From positions 1-64,000 of the forward strand of contig DATAUK010000042.1 in assembly GCA_036268295.1 (NCBI GenBank): 64,000 nt of DNA. The letters are read 5' to 3'. The DNA comes from DATAUK01 sp036268295 (GTDB taxonomy: Bacteria > Actinomycetota > Actinomycetes > JAFAQI01). The translations under genes and the position numbers were made by a program. Below are positions 51,985 to 61,226 of this stretch, piece by piece. A model generated the notes under the pieces. It was not told the origin of the DNA, searched no databases, and worked only from the letters and a program-made list of their open reading frames with translations. The first letter of the stretch is position 1. Every line of letters starts with the position of its first letter.

Positions 51985-53253
51985 ATGGCGACCGGCACCA
52001 CGATGCGAATCTTCTTGGCGCGGCTGTCCGGTCTGACCGTGTTGGATCCCAACGGTGATCAGGTCGGCCGGGTGCGCGACATCGTCGTAAGCCTGCGGGC
52101 CGGCAACCAGCCGCCGCGGGTGCTCGGGCTTGCCGTCGAGGTGCAGCCGCGCCGGCGGGTGTTCGTGCCGATGGGCCAGGTCACCACGATTGATGCCGAC
52201 GCGGTGATCGTGCGCGGCCGGATCAACCTGCGACGGTTCGAGCGCCGCGACGGCGAGACCCTCGTCATCGCCGAGCTGCTGGACCGCAAAGTCACGGTCA
52301 TCGAGGACAACAGCCTGGTCACCGTCGCCGACGTCGGGATGGAGCACAACCGCACCCGCGACTGGTTCCTCACCCGGGTCGCGGTTCGCTCCGGCGGCAG
52401 CTTCCGCCGTCGCGGCCAGCTGCGCACCGTGGAGTGGGAAGCAGTCACCGGCTTCGCGCAACTCGAGGCCGAGCAGGGCGTCGCGAGCCTGCTGGCCGCC
52501 TTCGGCCAGCTGCGCGCGGCCGACCTCGCCCACGTCCTGCACGAGCTTTCGGACAAGCGACGCGGTGAAGTCGTCGCTGCGCTGGACGACGAGCGACTGG
52601 CCGACGTGCTCGAGGAGCTGCCGGAGGACGACCAGATCAAGATCCTCGCCTCACTGGAAGGCGAGCGAGCCGCCGACGTCCTCGAGGCGATGGGCCCAGA
52701 CGATGCCGCCGACCTGCTCGGTGAGTTGCCGACCGATGAGGCCGAGCGCCTCCTCGGCCTGATGGAGCCCGGTGAGGCCGGCCCGGTCCGGCGGCTGCTC
52801 ACCTACTCCGAGAACACCGCCGGCGGCATGATGACCAGCGAGCCGGTCATCCTCTCGCCGGACTCCACGGTCGCCGAGGCGCTGGCCCGGGTCCGGGACC
52901 CGGAGATCTCACCCGCGCTGGCCGCGCAGGTCTATGTCTGCCGGCCACCCACCGACACCCCGACCGGCAAGTACGTCGGGATCGCGCACATCCAGCGTTT
53001 GCTTCGGGAGCCACCCTCGTCGCTGGTCTCTGGCATCGTCGACACCCAGATCGACCCGCTCGACCCGGACTGCCCGCTCGCCGAGGTCACCGCGCATCTC
53101 GCGACGTACAACCTGGTGGCGATCCCGGTCGTCGACGAGAACGACCACCTGCTCGGCGCGGTCACCGTCGATGACGTCCTCGACCACCTGCTGCCTGAGG
53201 ACTGGCGCGAACACCCGGCCGGCGAGGTCGTCGGAGACTCCCATGGCGCGTGA
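51985..53253 (+). CDS. MgtE N-terminal/CBS-domain protein
   Basis: A 422-residue protein. The first part (to about residue 130) is a PRC-barrel-like domain (LDPNGDQVGRVRDIVV and KVTVIEDNSLVTVADVGM); then an MgtE intracellular N domain (LHELSDKRRGEVVAALDDER and DDAADLLGELPTDEAERLLG); then two CBS domains (TSEPVILSPDSTVAEALARV and VIPVVDENDHLL-like GAVTVDDVLDHLLP). It lacks the MgtE membrane domain. Known in mycobacteria as Rv1232c, linked to DUF1003. Probably regulates Mg transport or senses nucleotides. Confidence 0.88.
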   Translation: MATGTTMRIFLARLSGLTVLDPNGDQVGRVRDIVVSLRAGNQPPRVLGLAVEVQPRRRVFVPMGQVTTIDADAVIVRGRINLRRFERRDGETLVIAELLDRKVTVIEDNSLVTVADVGMEHNRTRDWFLTRVAVRSGGSFRRRGQLRTVEWEAVTGFAQLEAEQGVASLLAAFGQLRAADLAHVLHELSDKRRGEVVAALDDERLADVLEELPEDDQIKILASLEGERAADVLEAMGPDDAADLLGELPTDEAERLLGLMEPGEAGPVRRLLTYSENTAGGMMTSEPVILSPDSTVAEALARVRDPEISPALAAQVYVCRPPTDTPTGKYVGIAHIQRLLREPPSSLVSGIVDTQIDPLDPDCPLAEVTAHLATYNLVAIPVVDENDHLLGAVTVDDVLDHLLPEDWREHPAGEVVGDSHGA

Positions 53254-53767
53254 GGCGCGCCGGCGGCCCCGGCTCGATCAGCCGCAGGATGCCCGTCGCG
53301 GCATCGCGCTGCCGCGCTACGACCCCGAGTCGATGGGGCGGGTGTCCGAGCGGGTGGCACGCTTCCTCGGCACCTGGCGGTTCATCGGCTACATGACGCT
53401 GTTCATCATCGTGTGGATCGCCTACAACCTGATCGCTCCCAAGGGACATGGCCAGTTCGACGCGTGGGGCAACAAGTTCACGTTGCTCACTTTGTTGCTC
53501 TCGCTGCAGGCGTCGTACGCCGCACCACTGATCCTGCTCGCTCAGAACCGCCAGGCCGACCGTGACCGGGTGCAGTACGACCAGGACCGGGCGCTGAGCG
53601 AGCGGGCGGTCGCCGACACCGAATATCTCGCCCGCGAGATCGCCTCGGTGCGCGTCTCGCTCGGCGAGGTCGCCACCCGCGACTTCCTGCGCGGTGAGCT
53701 GCAACGGCTGCTGGAGGACCTCGACGAACGGGCCAACGGCGAGGGCTCCGCCGCAGCCGGCTCTTGA
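53243..53767 (+). CDS. DUF1003 membrane protein
   Basis: A 174-residue protein with two membrane segments (WRFIGYMTLFIIVWIAYNLI and TLLTLLLSLQASYAAPLILL) and the DUF1003 end RQADRDRVQYDQDRALSERA. It overlaps the previous stop by 11 nt (ATG 53243). Paired with the MgtE-N protein as in mycobacteria. Function unknown. Confidence 0.88.
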   Translation: MAREARRRPRLDQPQDARRGIALPRYDPESMGRVSERVARFLGTWRFIGYMTLFIIVWIAYNLIAPKGHGQFDAWGNKFTLLTLLLSLQASYAAPLILLAQNRQADRDRVQYDQDRALSERAVADTEYLAREIASVRVSLGEVATRDFLRGELQRLLEDLDERANGEGSAAAGS

Positions 53768-53799
53768 CTACAACGACGCGCACGTAGGCTTGACCCATC

Positions 53800-54939
53800 A
53801 TGACCGACGCTGCGCTCCCGACCATCGAGCTGATCAATGCTGCGCTGGCTACCGTCAAGGACCCCGAGATCCACCGGCCGATCACCGAGCTCGGAATGGT
53901 CGACGACGTTGCGATCTCCGATGCTGGCGCAGTCACCGTCAAGGTGCTGCTGACGACCGCCGGCTGCCCGCTCAAGGACCGGATCACCGCTGACGTCACC
54001 GGCGCGGTCACCGCCGTCACCGGCGTCACCGCCGTCCGGGTGAGCCTCGATGTAATGAGCGACGCCCAGAAGCAGGCGCTGCGCACAACGCTGCAGGGTG
54101 GCCGCGAGACCAAGCAGATCTCGTTCTCCCAACCGGGCTCGCTGACCCGGGTCTATGCGATCGCGAGCGGCAAGGGCGGTGTCGGCAAGTCCTCGACGAC
54201 GGTCAACCTCGCCGTCGCGCTGGCCCAGAACGGCCACACCGTCGGCGTCGTCGACGCCGACATCTACGGCCACTCGATGCCGCGGATGCTCGGCATCGAC
54301 AACCCGCCGTCCGTGGTCGACGGCATGATCGTGCCGCCCGAGGCGTACGGGGTGAAGGTCGTGTCGGCCGGGATGTTCGTCGAGGGCAACCGCCCGATCG
54401 CCTGGCGCGGTCCGATGCTGCACAAGGCGCTGGAGCAGCTGCTCGCCGACGTCTACTGGGGTGACCTCGACATCCTGCTGCTCGACCTGCCGCCCGGCAC
54501 CGGCGACATCGCGATCTCGACCGCGCAGCTGCTTCCGAGCGCCGAGCTGATCGTCATCACAACGCCGCAGCTCGCCGCCCGCGAAGTGGCCGAACGCGCC
54601 GGCTCCATAGCGCTGCAGACCAAGCAACGACTTGCCGGCGTGATCGAGAACATGGCCGGGCTACCGTGCCCGCACTGCGGGGAGATGATCGACGTCTTCG
54701 GTGCTGGTGGCGGACAGGCCGTCGCGGACAGCCTCAGCCACCTGCTCGGCTCACCGGTGCCGTTGCTCGGCTCGGTGCCGATCGATCCGCGGGTGCGGGA
54801 GGGTGGCGACAACGGCCGTCCGATCGTCATGGACGACCCGACCGCCGATGCATCAGTGGCGCTGCGCGCGATCGCAGCCGCACTCGGTGCGCGCACCAGA
54901 GGGCTGGCCGGCCGGTCGCTCTCGCTGACCCCGGTCTAA
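53800..54939 (+). CDS. mrp: Mrp/NBP35-type Fe-S cluster carrier ATPase
   Basis: A 379-residue ATPase. An N-terminal DUF59/MIP18-like domain (residues 1-90, with TAGCPLKDRIT) precedes the Walker A IASGKGGVGKSSTTVNLA. VGVVDADIYGHSMPRML and LLLDLPPGTGDIA follow, and GLPCPHCGEM carries the CxxC used for cluster binding. Likely moves Fe-S clusters to apo-proteins. ATG 53800; convergent with tatB, 11 nt apart. Confidence 0.95.
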   Translation: MTDAALPTIELINAALATVKDPEIHRPITELGMVDDVAISDAGAVTVKVLLTTAGCPLKDRITADVTGAVTAVTGVTAVRVSLDVMSDAQKQALRTTLQGGRETKQISFSQPGSLTRVYAIASGKGGVGKSSTTVNLAVALAQNGHTVGVVDADIYGHSMPRMLGIDNPPSVVDGMIVPPEAYGVKVVSAGMFVEGNRPIAWRGPMLHKALEQLLADVYWGDLDILLLDLPPGTGDIAISTAQLLPSAELIVITTPQLAAREVAERAGSIALQTKQRLAGVIENMAGLPCPHCGEMIDVFGAGGGQAVADSLSHLLGSPVPLLGSVPIDPRVREGGDNGRPIVMDDPTADASVALRAIAAALGARTRGLAGRSLSLTPV

Positions 54940-54950
54940 AGCACACACCG

Positions 54951-55280
54951 CTACGTAGCGTCGGAGTCGTAGGGCGGGCGCTCGTTGGCGGCAAGCGCCA
55001 CCGGCGCGGCAGCGGTCGCGACCGGCGCGGACGGATCGTCCTCGCCGAACAGCGCGTCCTCGACGAACCGCCGCGGGTGCAGCGAGCTCAGATCGAAGTC
55101 TGCCAGCTCAGGACCGAGCTCGGCCTTCAGCTCGCTGGCCGCGCCGCGCGCCATTGTGCGGAGCTGACGGAGCATCGCACTGGCATCGCGGATCGCCGCC
55201 GGAAGCCGATCCGGGCCGAACACGATGAGGCCGATGATGGCGATGACCAGGATCTCTTCCCAGCCCAGATTGCCCAGCAC
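54951..55280 (-). CDS. tatB: Twin-arginine translocase subunit TatB
   Basis: A 109-residue protein. The N-terminal membrane helix GWEEILVIAIIGLIVFGPDRLP, with the FGPDRLP hinge, is diagnostic of TatA/B. An amphipathic helix follows (IRDASAMLRQLRTMARGA). The position between htrA and mrp and its length suggest TatB rather than TatA. ATG 55280. Confidence 0.92.
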   Translation of the reverse strand: MLGNLGWEEILVIAIIGLIVFGPDRLPAAIRDASAMLRQLRTMARGAASELKAELGPELADFDLSSLHPRRFVEDALFGEDDPSAPVATAAAPVALAANERPPYDSDAT

Positions 55281-55331
55281 GGATCAAGCCTACGTCGCGC
55301 TCGCCGGCCCCGCACCCTGACCCGCAGCCGG

Positions 55332-56582
55332 CTACTCGCTGCGCACCGATCCCAGCACGACGCTGACCGTCCTACGGTGGCCACTGCGTTCGTAGCTGAG
55401 GGTGACCCGCTGGCCGGGGACGTGGGAGCGGATCGCGACGATCAGCTCGTCCGCCGTTGTGACCTTCTCGCCGTTGACCGCGACGATCACGTCACCGGGC
55501 CGGATCCCGGCCTTGCCGGCCGGACCATCCTTCTCGACCGCAGGCGCACCACTCGATGTCGGGGTCACTTGCGCGCCCGATCCGGAGAAGTTCGGATCGA
55601 GGCTGACGCCGATGATGGCGTGGGTGGAATAACCCTGCGTGATGATCTGCTCGGCGATCCGCTTCGCCTCGTTGATCGGGATGGCGAAGCCCAGGCCGAT
55701 GCTGCCCGACTGGCTCGAGCCGAGCTGGTCAGTCGACAGCGACGCAATGGCGGAGTTGACGCCGACCACCGCGCCCGCGGTGTCGACCAACGGACCGCCG
55801 GAGTTGCCGGGGTTGATCGCGGCATCGGTCTGGATCGCGTCGATGACGTCCTCGGGCACGCCGGACTCGCCGCCGGCCTCTACCGGACGGTTCAAAGCGC
55901 TCACGATGCCGCTGGTGACGGTGCCGACCAGGCCGAGCGGCGAGCCGACCGCGATGACCGGATCGCCGACCGCCATCGTGGTGGAGTCGCCGAGTACCGC
56001 CGGGGTGAGGTTCTGTTCGCCGGACACCTTGACGATGGCGATGTCATCGACCGGATCGGGATGTCCGATGATCCGCGCCGACACCTTCGACTTGTCCGGC
56101 AGGACCACGGACAGCGTCCCGCCGGTGCGTGCAGCAGCGATCACGTGGTTGTTGGTCATGATGTAGCCGGTCTTGCTCAGGACGATGCCCGAGCCGGTGT
56201 CGCCGCCGTTGCCGGTCTTGACCTGGATCGAGACCACACTGGGCAGGATCTTCGCGGCGATCCCGGCGACCGAGCCCGGTGCGCGTTCGACAATCTGATG
56301 CTGCGGCGACGACGACCCGAGGGTGACCGAGCCGACCTCACCGTTGTTGCCATGGTTACGGGCGACGAGCCCGCCGATTGCACCGCCGAGCAACCCCGAC
56401 ACCAACACCATGATCGCGACCGTCCCCCACGAGCCGGGGCCATTCGGAGGCCGCCGTGGCGGTGGCGGCGGCGCCATCGGCGTCCACCCGGTGCCTGGCG
56501 GGTTCGGCGGCGCGCCCCACCAGCCGGCAGGTGGTTGTTGAGGCAGCGGCGGCACCGGCAACCACGGTCCAGGCTCGGTCAT
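55332..56582 (-). CDS. htrA: HtrA/DegP-type serine protease with PDZ domain
   Basis: A 416-residue membrane-anchored protease. A Pro-rich cytoplasmic N-terminus precedes the membrane segment VAIMVLVSGLLGGAIGGLVA. The catalytic triad is visible: His in YIMTNNHVIA, Asp in DDIAIVKVSG and Ser in NPGNSGGPLVD. The C-terminal PDZ domain has GKAGIRPGDVIVAVNGE. Degrades misfolded envelope proteins. ATG 56582 (56591 also possible). Divergent from the O-methyltransferase gene. Confidence 0.94.
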   Translation of the reverse strand: MTEPGPWLPVPPLPQQPPAGWWGAPPNPPGTGWTPMAPPPPPRRPPNGPGSWGTVAIMVLVSGLLGGAIGGLVARNHGNNGEVGSVTLGSSSPQHQIVERAPGSVAGIAAKILPSVVSIQVKTGNGGDTGSGIVLSKTGYIMTNNHVIAAARTGGTLSVVLPDKSKVSARIIGHPDPVDDIAIVKVSGEQNLTPAVLGDSTTMAVGDPVIAVGSPLGLVGTVTSGIVSALNRPVEAGGESGVPEDVIDAIQTDAAINPGNSGGPLVDTAGAVVGVNSAIASLSTDQLGSSQSGSIGLGFAIPINEAKRIAEQIITQGYSTHAIIGVSLDPNFSGSGAQVTPTSSGAPAVEKDGPAGKAGIRPGDVIVAVNGEKVTTADELIVAIRSHVPGQRVTLSYERSGHRRTVSVVLGSVRSE

Positions 56583-56628
56583 AACAACCATTGTCGGCCA
56601 AGTCCGCCCGAGTCACTACGCTGGCACC

Positions 56629-57279
56629 GTGACCGAGCGCAGTGAGGCCGACATCGCCCTCGCCAACCGCGCCTTCACGGAGAGCTGGCTCAGTGAGGAT
56701 CAGCCGCTCTCGGACGCCAGGCCACGTGGCAACGAGCTCGGCGCCGTGCCGATCGGTTCCGGCGGTGGCGCGGTTCTGCGGTTCCTCGCGGCGAGCATCC
56801 AGGCCAGGTCTGTCGTCGAGATCGGCACCGGGGCAGGTGTCTCCGGCACCTGGCTGCTGCGGGGCATGGCCGGGGACGGCATGCTGACCTCGATCGACCT
56901 CGAGGCAGAACACCAGCGGGTGGCGAAGCAGACCTTCGCTAGCGCCGGCTTCGCCAACTCGAGGGTTCGGCTGATCAGCGGCCGGGCCTTGGAAGTGTTG
57001 CCTCGTCTTAGCGATGGGGCCTACGACCTAGTGTTCATCGACGCCGCAAAGTCGGAGTACGCCGGCTATCTGGTCGAGGCCAAGCGACTGCTCCGACCCG
57101 GCGGCATCGTGGCTATCGACAACGCGCTCTGGCACGGACGGGTCGCCGACCCGTCGAGCCGCGACGCCGACACCGTAGGCATCCGGGAACTGCTCCGCCA
57201 GCTGCGCGAGGACGACCGGCTGGTCCCGGTCCTGCTGCCGAGCGGTGACGGTCTGCTCGCCGCAGTGCTCAAGCCGTAG
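56629..57279 (+). CDS. Class I O-methyltransferase (Rv1220c-like)
   Basis: A 216-residue SAM-dependent methyltransferase of the catechol-O-methyltransferase type. Motif I is VVEIGTGAGVSGTWLL, with SIDLEAEHQRVAKQTF as the acidic loop and LVFIDAAKSEYAGYLV as motif for the catechol-type metal site. GTG 56629. In mycobacteria a homologue lies beside sigE; here the sigma factor gene is not present. Confidence 0.88.
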   Translation: MTERSEADIALANRAFTESWLSEDQPLSDARPRGNELGAVPIGSGGGAVLRFLAASIQARSVVEIGTGAGVSGTWLLRGMAGDGMLTSIDLEAEHQRVAKQTFASAGFANSRVRLISGRALEVLPRLSDGAYDLVFIDAAKSEYAGYLVEAKRLLRPGGIVAIDNALWHGRVADPSSRDADTVGIRELLRQLREDDRLVPVLLPSGDGLLAAVLKP

Positions 57280-57286
57280 GACCCGG

Positions 57287-58588
57287 GTGCTGGACCGCAC
57301 ACCGAAAGCAGCGGATCTCGATCCGATCGAGCGGGCGTCCGTGGACGAGCTGCGCGACCTCCAGCTCGACCGGCTCAAGTGGTCGCTTCATCACGCCTAT
57401 GCCAACGTGCCGCACTATCGCGCCGCCTTCGACGCCGCACAAGTTCATCCTGACGACTTCCGCAGCCTGGGCGACTTGGCGAGATTTCCCTTTACTACCA
57501 AGGCGGATCTTCGCGCGAACTACCCATTCGGCATGTTCGCGGTGCCGCAAGACCGGATCGCGCGGATCCACGCGTCGTCGGGCACGACCGGCCAACCGAC
57601 GGTCGTCGGCTACACCGCCAACGACATCCGGACCTGGGCCGCAGTGATGGCACGGTCGATCCGCGCCTCGGGCGGCCGCGCCGGCGACCGGGTGCACATC
57701 GCCTACGGCTACGGCCTGTTCACCGGCGGTCTGGGTGCGCACTACGGCGCCGAGGCGCTGGGCTGCACGGTGATCCCGGTCTCGGGTGGTATGACCGAGC
57801 GCCAGGTGCTCCTGATCCGCGACTTCGCGCCAGACGTGATCATGGTCACGCCGTCGTACATGCTGGCCATCGTCGACGAGATGGAGCGCCAGGGCATCGA
57901 CCCGCGTACGACGTCGTTGGCGGTCGGGATCTTCGGCGCCGAGCCGTGGACCAACGACATGCGTCACGAGATCGAGCGGCGTCTCGATATGCATGCGGTC
58001 GACATCTACGGACTGTCCGAGGTGATGGGGCCGGGCGTCGCCAACGAGTGCGTCGAGACCAAGGACGGCCTGCACATCTGGGAGGACCACTTCTATCCGG
58101 AGGTCGTCGATCCGACGACCGGCGAGGCGCTCGCCGACGGCACCGAAGGCGAGCTGGTGTTCACGTCGCTGACAAAGGAAGCGCTGCCGATCATTCGGTA
58201 CCGGACCCGCGACCTGACCCGACTCCTCCCGGGCACCGCGCGCTCGATGAGACGGATGGAGAAGATCACCGGCCGCTCCGACGACATGATCATCCTGCGC
58301 GGCGTGAACGTCTTCCCGACTCAGATCGAGGAGCTGATCCTTCGCACCGCGGAGCTCGCGCCTCATTTTCAGTGCGTGCTACGCCGTAGCGACCGACTGG
58401 ACTCAATGACCGTGCGAGTCGAGCGGCGAAGCGGATCCGAGGCAGCCGCAGCCAACCGGGCAGCCAGCGCTCTCGTCGCGACAGCCAAAGCGACGATCGG
58501 CGTCAGCCTGGACATCGAGGTCGTCGAGCCGGGACTGATCGAGCGCTCCGCCGGGAAGATGCGCCGGGTCGTCGACGAACGGACCTGA
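57287..58588 (+). CDS. Phenylacetate-CoA ligase (PaaK)-type acyl-CoA ligase
   Basis: A 433-residue adenylate-forming ligase. ATP motif HASSGTTGQPTVVGYT, then YGYGLFTGGLGAHYGAEALG, YGLSEVMGPGVANEC and the C-terminal RSDDMIILRGVNVFPTQIEE are PaaK signatures. It activates an aryl-acetate or similar acid as CoA thioester. GTG 57287 follows AGGA at 5 nt, and it is just 7 nt after the O-methyltransferase stop. No other phenylacetate genes are in the window. Confidence 0.9.
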   Translation: MLDRTPKAADLDPIERASVDELRDLQLDRLKWSLHHAYANVPHYRAAFDAAQVHPDDFRSLGDLARFPFTTKADLRANYPFGMFAVPQDRIARIHASSGTTGQPTVVGYTANDIRTWAAVMARSIRASGGRAGDRVHIAYGYGLFTGGLGAHYGAEALGCTVIPVSGGMTERQVLLIRDFAPDVIMVTPSYMLAIVDEMERQGIDPRTTSLAVGIFGAEPWTNDMRHEIERRLDMHAVDIYGLSEVMGPGVANECVETKDGLHIWEDHFYPEVVDPTTGEALADGTEGELVFTSLTKEALPIIRYRTRDLTRLLPGTARSMRRMEKITGRSDDMIILRGVNVFPTQIEELILRTAELAPHFQCVLRRSDRLDSMTVRVERRSGSEAAAANRAASALVATAKATIGVSLDIEVVEPGLIERSAGKMRRVVDERT

Positions 58589-58706
58589 CCGCACCGCTGC
58601 TGAACCAGCTCCTTCCAAATTCCCCGCAACCCGCTGTCAACCCGCCGGCACCGTCGCGCGTTGGGCAGGCGTGACGCACACCGCGTCGAGAGCAGGAGGA
58701 ACGGTC

Positions 58707-59918
58707 ATGAGGACTTCTCGAGCCCGCACCGCGGGCGCACTTCTCACCGGTCTCGGCGCGGCGTTGCTGATCGCCGCCCCGACCGGCGCGGTCGCGGCAC
58801 AGCACAGTCACGCAACCAGCTCGAAGAAACCGGCACATCCGGCCGGTCTGTTCGTGAGCGAGCAGGGCCGGATCACGAAGGCGGCGACACCTTCGGCATT
58901 TCTTCGCGACTTCAACAGCACTCAACACATCGTGACCAGCGTCGCGAGCACGACGCCAGGCAAGTCGCGGGTGGTCTACCTGACCCGCCGGTCCAAAGCG
59001 GGGAAGTGGACCAGCCACGCGATTCCGGGGCTGCGGCCATCAGCCGGGAAGATCCAGATCGAGGCACATCTGAGCCCTGACGGCAGGCACGTCTATGTCG
59101 TGTTCTACGAGTGCGACGGCGTGTTCGCCAGCGCGGCCGGGATCAATGCGGTCCGGCTCCCCGAGCCGACTCAGATCACCGCGACGACAAACACCTGCGG
59201 CCGCCCGAACGCCAGCAACGACAACCCACCAATCGCCCGGTCGATGGTCTTCCCTTACAACGACATGGGTGTGTTGCTTCCCGACCCGGCGCAGGACAAC
59301 AAAATCGCACTGTGGAAGGGACTTCCGAACACCGGCTTCGTCCCCGGCGCGGCGCTGCCCACCACCGACGGCTTCACCCCAGTGCAGATCACGACAGGTA
59401 CCTCCGGCCAGGTCGTGGTCATCGGCACCGGCATGGACGGGGCGAACCAGGCCATCTACACCGTCATGAAGGACCCATACGGCTCGACGTGGTCGGCGCC
59501 GGTCAAGCTGGCGACGCTCAACAGCCCTACCTCGGACTACACGATTGAGGCGCTCACGTCTTACCGCTACTCGACCTGGGTCGGTCTCTACCGGCCCCGT
59601 GGCAGCTCCGGCCGCACCCACACGTTGTTCCTCGACCACGGCACCGCTTCCGGCTGGCTCGGCGTGGTCCCGATGGCGCACACGACGACGCACGACAGCT
59701 CGCTGCGGCTGGTCTACAACGAGGGCACCGGGCACCTGCACGCCGCGTTCACCCGGGTCGACCCGGCGTCGAAGTCCAAGAAGAGCGGCATCATGCAGCA
59801 GACGCTCATCAAGAGCTGGGCCAAGCCGAAGTTCGTGACCCACTGGTATCGCGACGTCGCGGCTCAGCTCACCTTCACCAACGGTGGTCACACCATCCTG
59901 AGCTACTACCAGCCCTGA
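58707..59918 (+). CDS. Exported protein of unknown function
   Basis: A 403-residue protein with a signal peptide (RTAGALLTGLGAALLIAAPT, cleavage after AVAA). The mature part contains repeated beta-rich segments (GRHVYVVFYECDGV, MVFPYNDMGVLLPDP, GTGMDGANQAIYTVMKD, HTLFLDHGTASGWLG), compatible with a beta-propeller, but no family is recognised. AGGAGGA precedes ATG 58707 at a good distance. A terminator follows at 59936-59976. Confidence 0.72.
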   Translation: MRTSRARTAGALLTGLGAALLIAAPTGAVAAQHSHATSSKKPAHPAGLFVSEQGRITKAATPSAFLRDFNSTQHIVTSVASTTPGKSRVVYLTRRSKAGKWTSHAIPGLRPSAGKIQIEAHLSPDGRHVYVVFYECDGVFASAAGINAVRLPEPTQITATTNTCGRPNASNDNPPIARSMVFPYNDMGVLLPDPAQDNKIALWKGLPNTGFVPGAALPTTDGFTPVQITTGTSGQVVVIGTGMDGANQAIYTVMKDPYGSTWSAPVKLATLNSPTSDYTIEALTSYRYSTWVGLYRPRGSSGRTHTLFLDHGTASGWLGVVPMAHTTTHDSSLRLVYNEGTGHLHAAFTRVDPASKSKKSGIMQQTLIKSWAKPKFVTHWYRDVAAQLTFTNGGHTILSYYQP

Positions 59919-59935
59919 GATAACCGGTAGGGCCG

Positions 59936-59976
59936 CGGCCGGCTCCGACGACAGGAATTGTCGTCGGGACCGGCCG
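59936..59976. terminator. Bidirectional hairpin between convergent exported-protein genes
   Basis: CGGCCGG (59936-59942) and CCGGCCG (59970-59976), together with inner CCGACGACA and TGTCGTCGG, form a stem of about 16 pairs interrupted by a two-base mismatch. It separates the gene ending at 59918 from that ending at 59986. Confidence 0.85.
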
Positions 59977-59985
59977 TTGCCGGGT

Positions 59986-61185
59986 TCAGCCCTTTTGGTC
60001 GGCCGGACGGATCACGAGCTGGGTCACCGGCGGAAGAGAAACCCGGAGGCTGCGGATGCGTCCGGTGCTGGTCCGTACGACGTCCAGCTTGCCGTTCGCG
60101 GTGGCGACGAACAGCCACCGGCTGTCCGGCGAGAACGCCAGCTCGGTGTCGAAGTCCTGGTCGGGCAGGGCCATGCGCAGCGTGTGCCCCTCACCGGTAG
60201 CGAGATTCACCAACCGCACCGTCCCGGCTCCGTCAGAGATCGGGTTGGGCACGGCCGCGAACCTGCCGTCCGCCGCGATCACGCCGATCGGCTCGCCGGT
60301 GTCGCTGTCGACCTCGTGGCGCAGCGCCGAGCGGCTGCCGTCGCGAGGATCGATCAAGACGTTCTCGCAACGGCTGCGCCGGTCACAGCGCAAGGTCAGC
60401 AGCCCGGCCCGGCCGACCGCCTGCACGTTGCCGGAGATCCTGCGCAGCCGGCCCGGTCGCGCGTCGTACCCGCCCTTCCGAGTGATCACGAGCGGATAAC
60501 CGCTGCCATCGGAGGCAAGCGAAAACTGGCTGAAAGGTAGCCGGAGCCCCACGCCGGTCGGCTCGCCGTTGCGATCGATCAGCGAGACCGTCAGTCGCGA
60601 ATGCGTGGCGTCCTGGACCCAGAACTGACCGCGTCGCGGGCCGGGCACCAACTGACCGCCGTGACTCTCGGTGACCGGAAGTGGCCGCGCGAAATGACCG
60701 TCCGGCACCAGATATCCGGACACGAAGTCCAGTGGCCGGATCAGCGCGCCTTGCGGACCGACGCCGAACGACACCGGACCGCTGCTGCCCAGCGCAGGGA
60801 CCGTGGTTCTGGTGACGACGCCACGAGCGAACTGGATCCGCACGACGTCAGTCGGACCGCGGCCGTAGAGCTCCCATCCGGCCGTGACGCCGAGCAGCGG
60901 CAGCTTGACCCGGCTGGTCAACGGCGGAGCCGCCCGCGCCGGACCATGCGGCGGTGCCGGCGCGGCGGATGCAGCGGCGGGCGGCGGCGGCGAGGCGAGG
61001 GGACGACGTTTCGACCCGCCGCCGTGCACGATGACCGCAACCGCGATGAGCGCGGCGACCGCCAGCAGGATCATCGCCGGCCGACGAGGTCCGTGACCCC
61101 GCGAGGGTCCCGACGTCAGCTCCTCGGCGCCGGACGACCCGACTCCGCCGACGTCCAGCTCGTCGTGACCCACGCCGTCCATCAT
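59986..61185 (-). CDS. Membrane-anchored protein with beta-propeller-like exterior
   Basis: About 399 residues. A short cytoplasmic N-terminus precedes one membrane segment (AMILLAVAALIAVAVIVHGG), then a Pro/Ala-rich linker and a domain with propeller-like repeats (GELIRPLDFVSGYL-like stretch, LASDGSGYPLVITRKG, ELAFSPDSRWLFVATANGKL). GGAGG lies before three consecutive ATG codons; 61185 has the best 6-nt spacing. No function assigned. Confidence 0.7.
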   Translation of the reverse strand: MMDGVGHDELDVGGVGSSGAEELTSGPSRGHGPRRPAMILLAVAALIAVAVIVHGGGSKRRPLASPPPPAAASAAPAPPHGPARAAPPLTSRVKLPLLGVTAGWELYGRGPTDVVRIQFARGVVTRTTVPALGSSGPVSFGVGPQGALIRPLDFVSGYLVPDGHFARPLPVTESHGGQLVPGPRRGQFWVQDATHSRLTVSLIDRNGEPTGVGLRLPFSQFSLASDGSGYPLVITRKGGYDARPGRLRRISGNVQAVGRAGLLTLRCDRRSRCENVLIDPRDGSRSALRHEVDSDTGEPIGVIAADGRFAAVPNPISDGAGTVRLVNLATGEGHTLRMALPDQDFDTELAFSPDSRWLFVATANGKLDVVRTSTGRIRSLRVSLPPVTQLVIRPADQKG

Positions 61186-61226
61186 CACCCTCCGAAGGCC
61201 TTGACGGGGCCTCGCCGCGAAGGCCG

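Noticed and set aside
54666..56645. 659-codon plus-strand frame opposite tatB and htrA
   Set aside because: Long antisense frames are common in GC-rich DNA; tatB and htrA domains are clear on the other strand.
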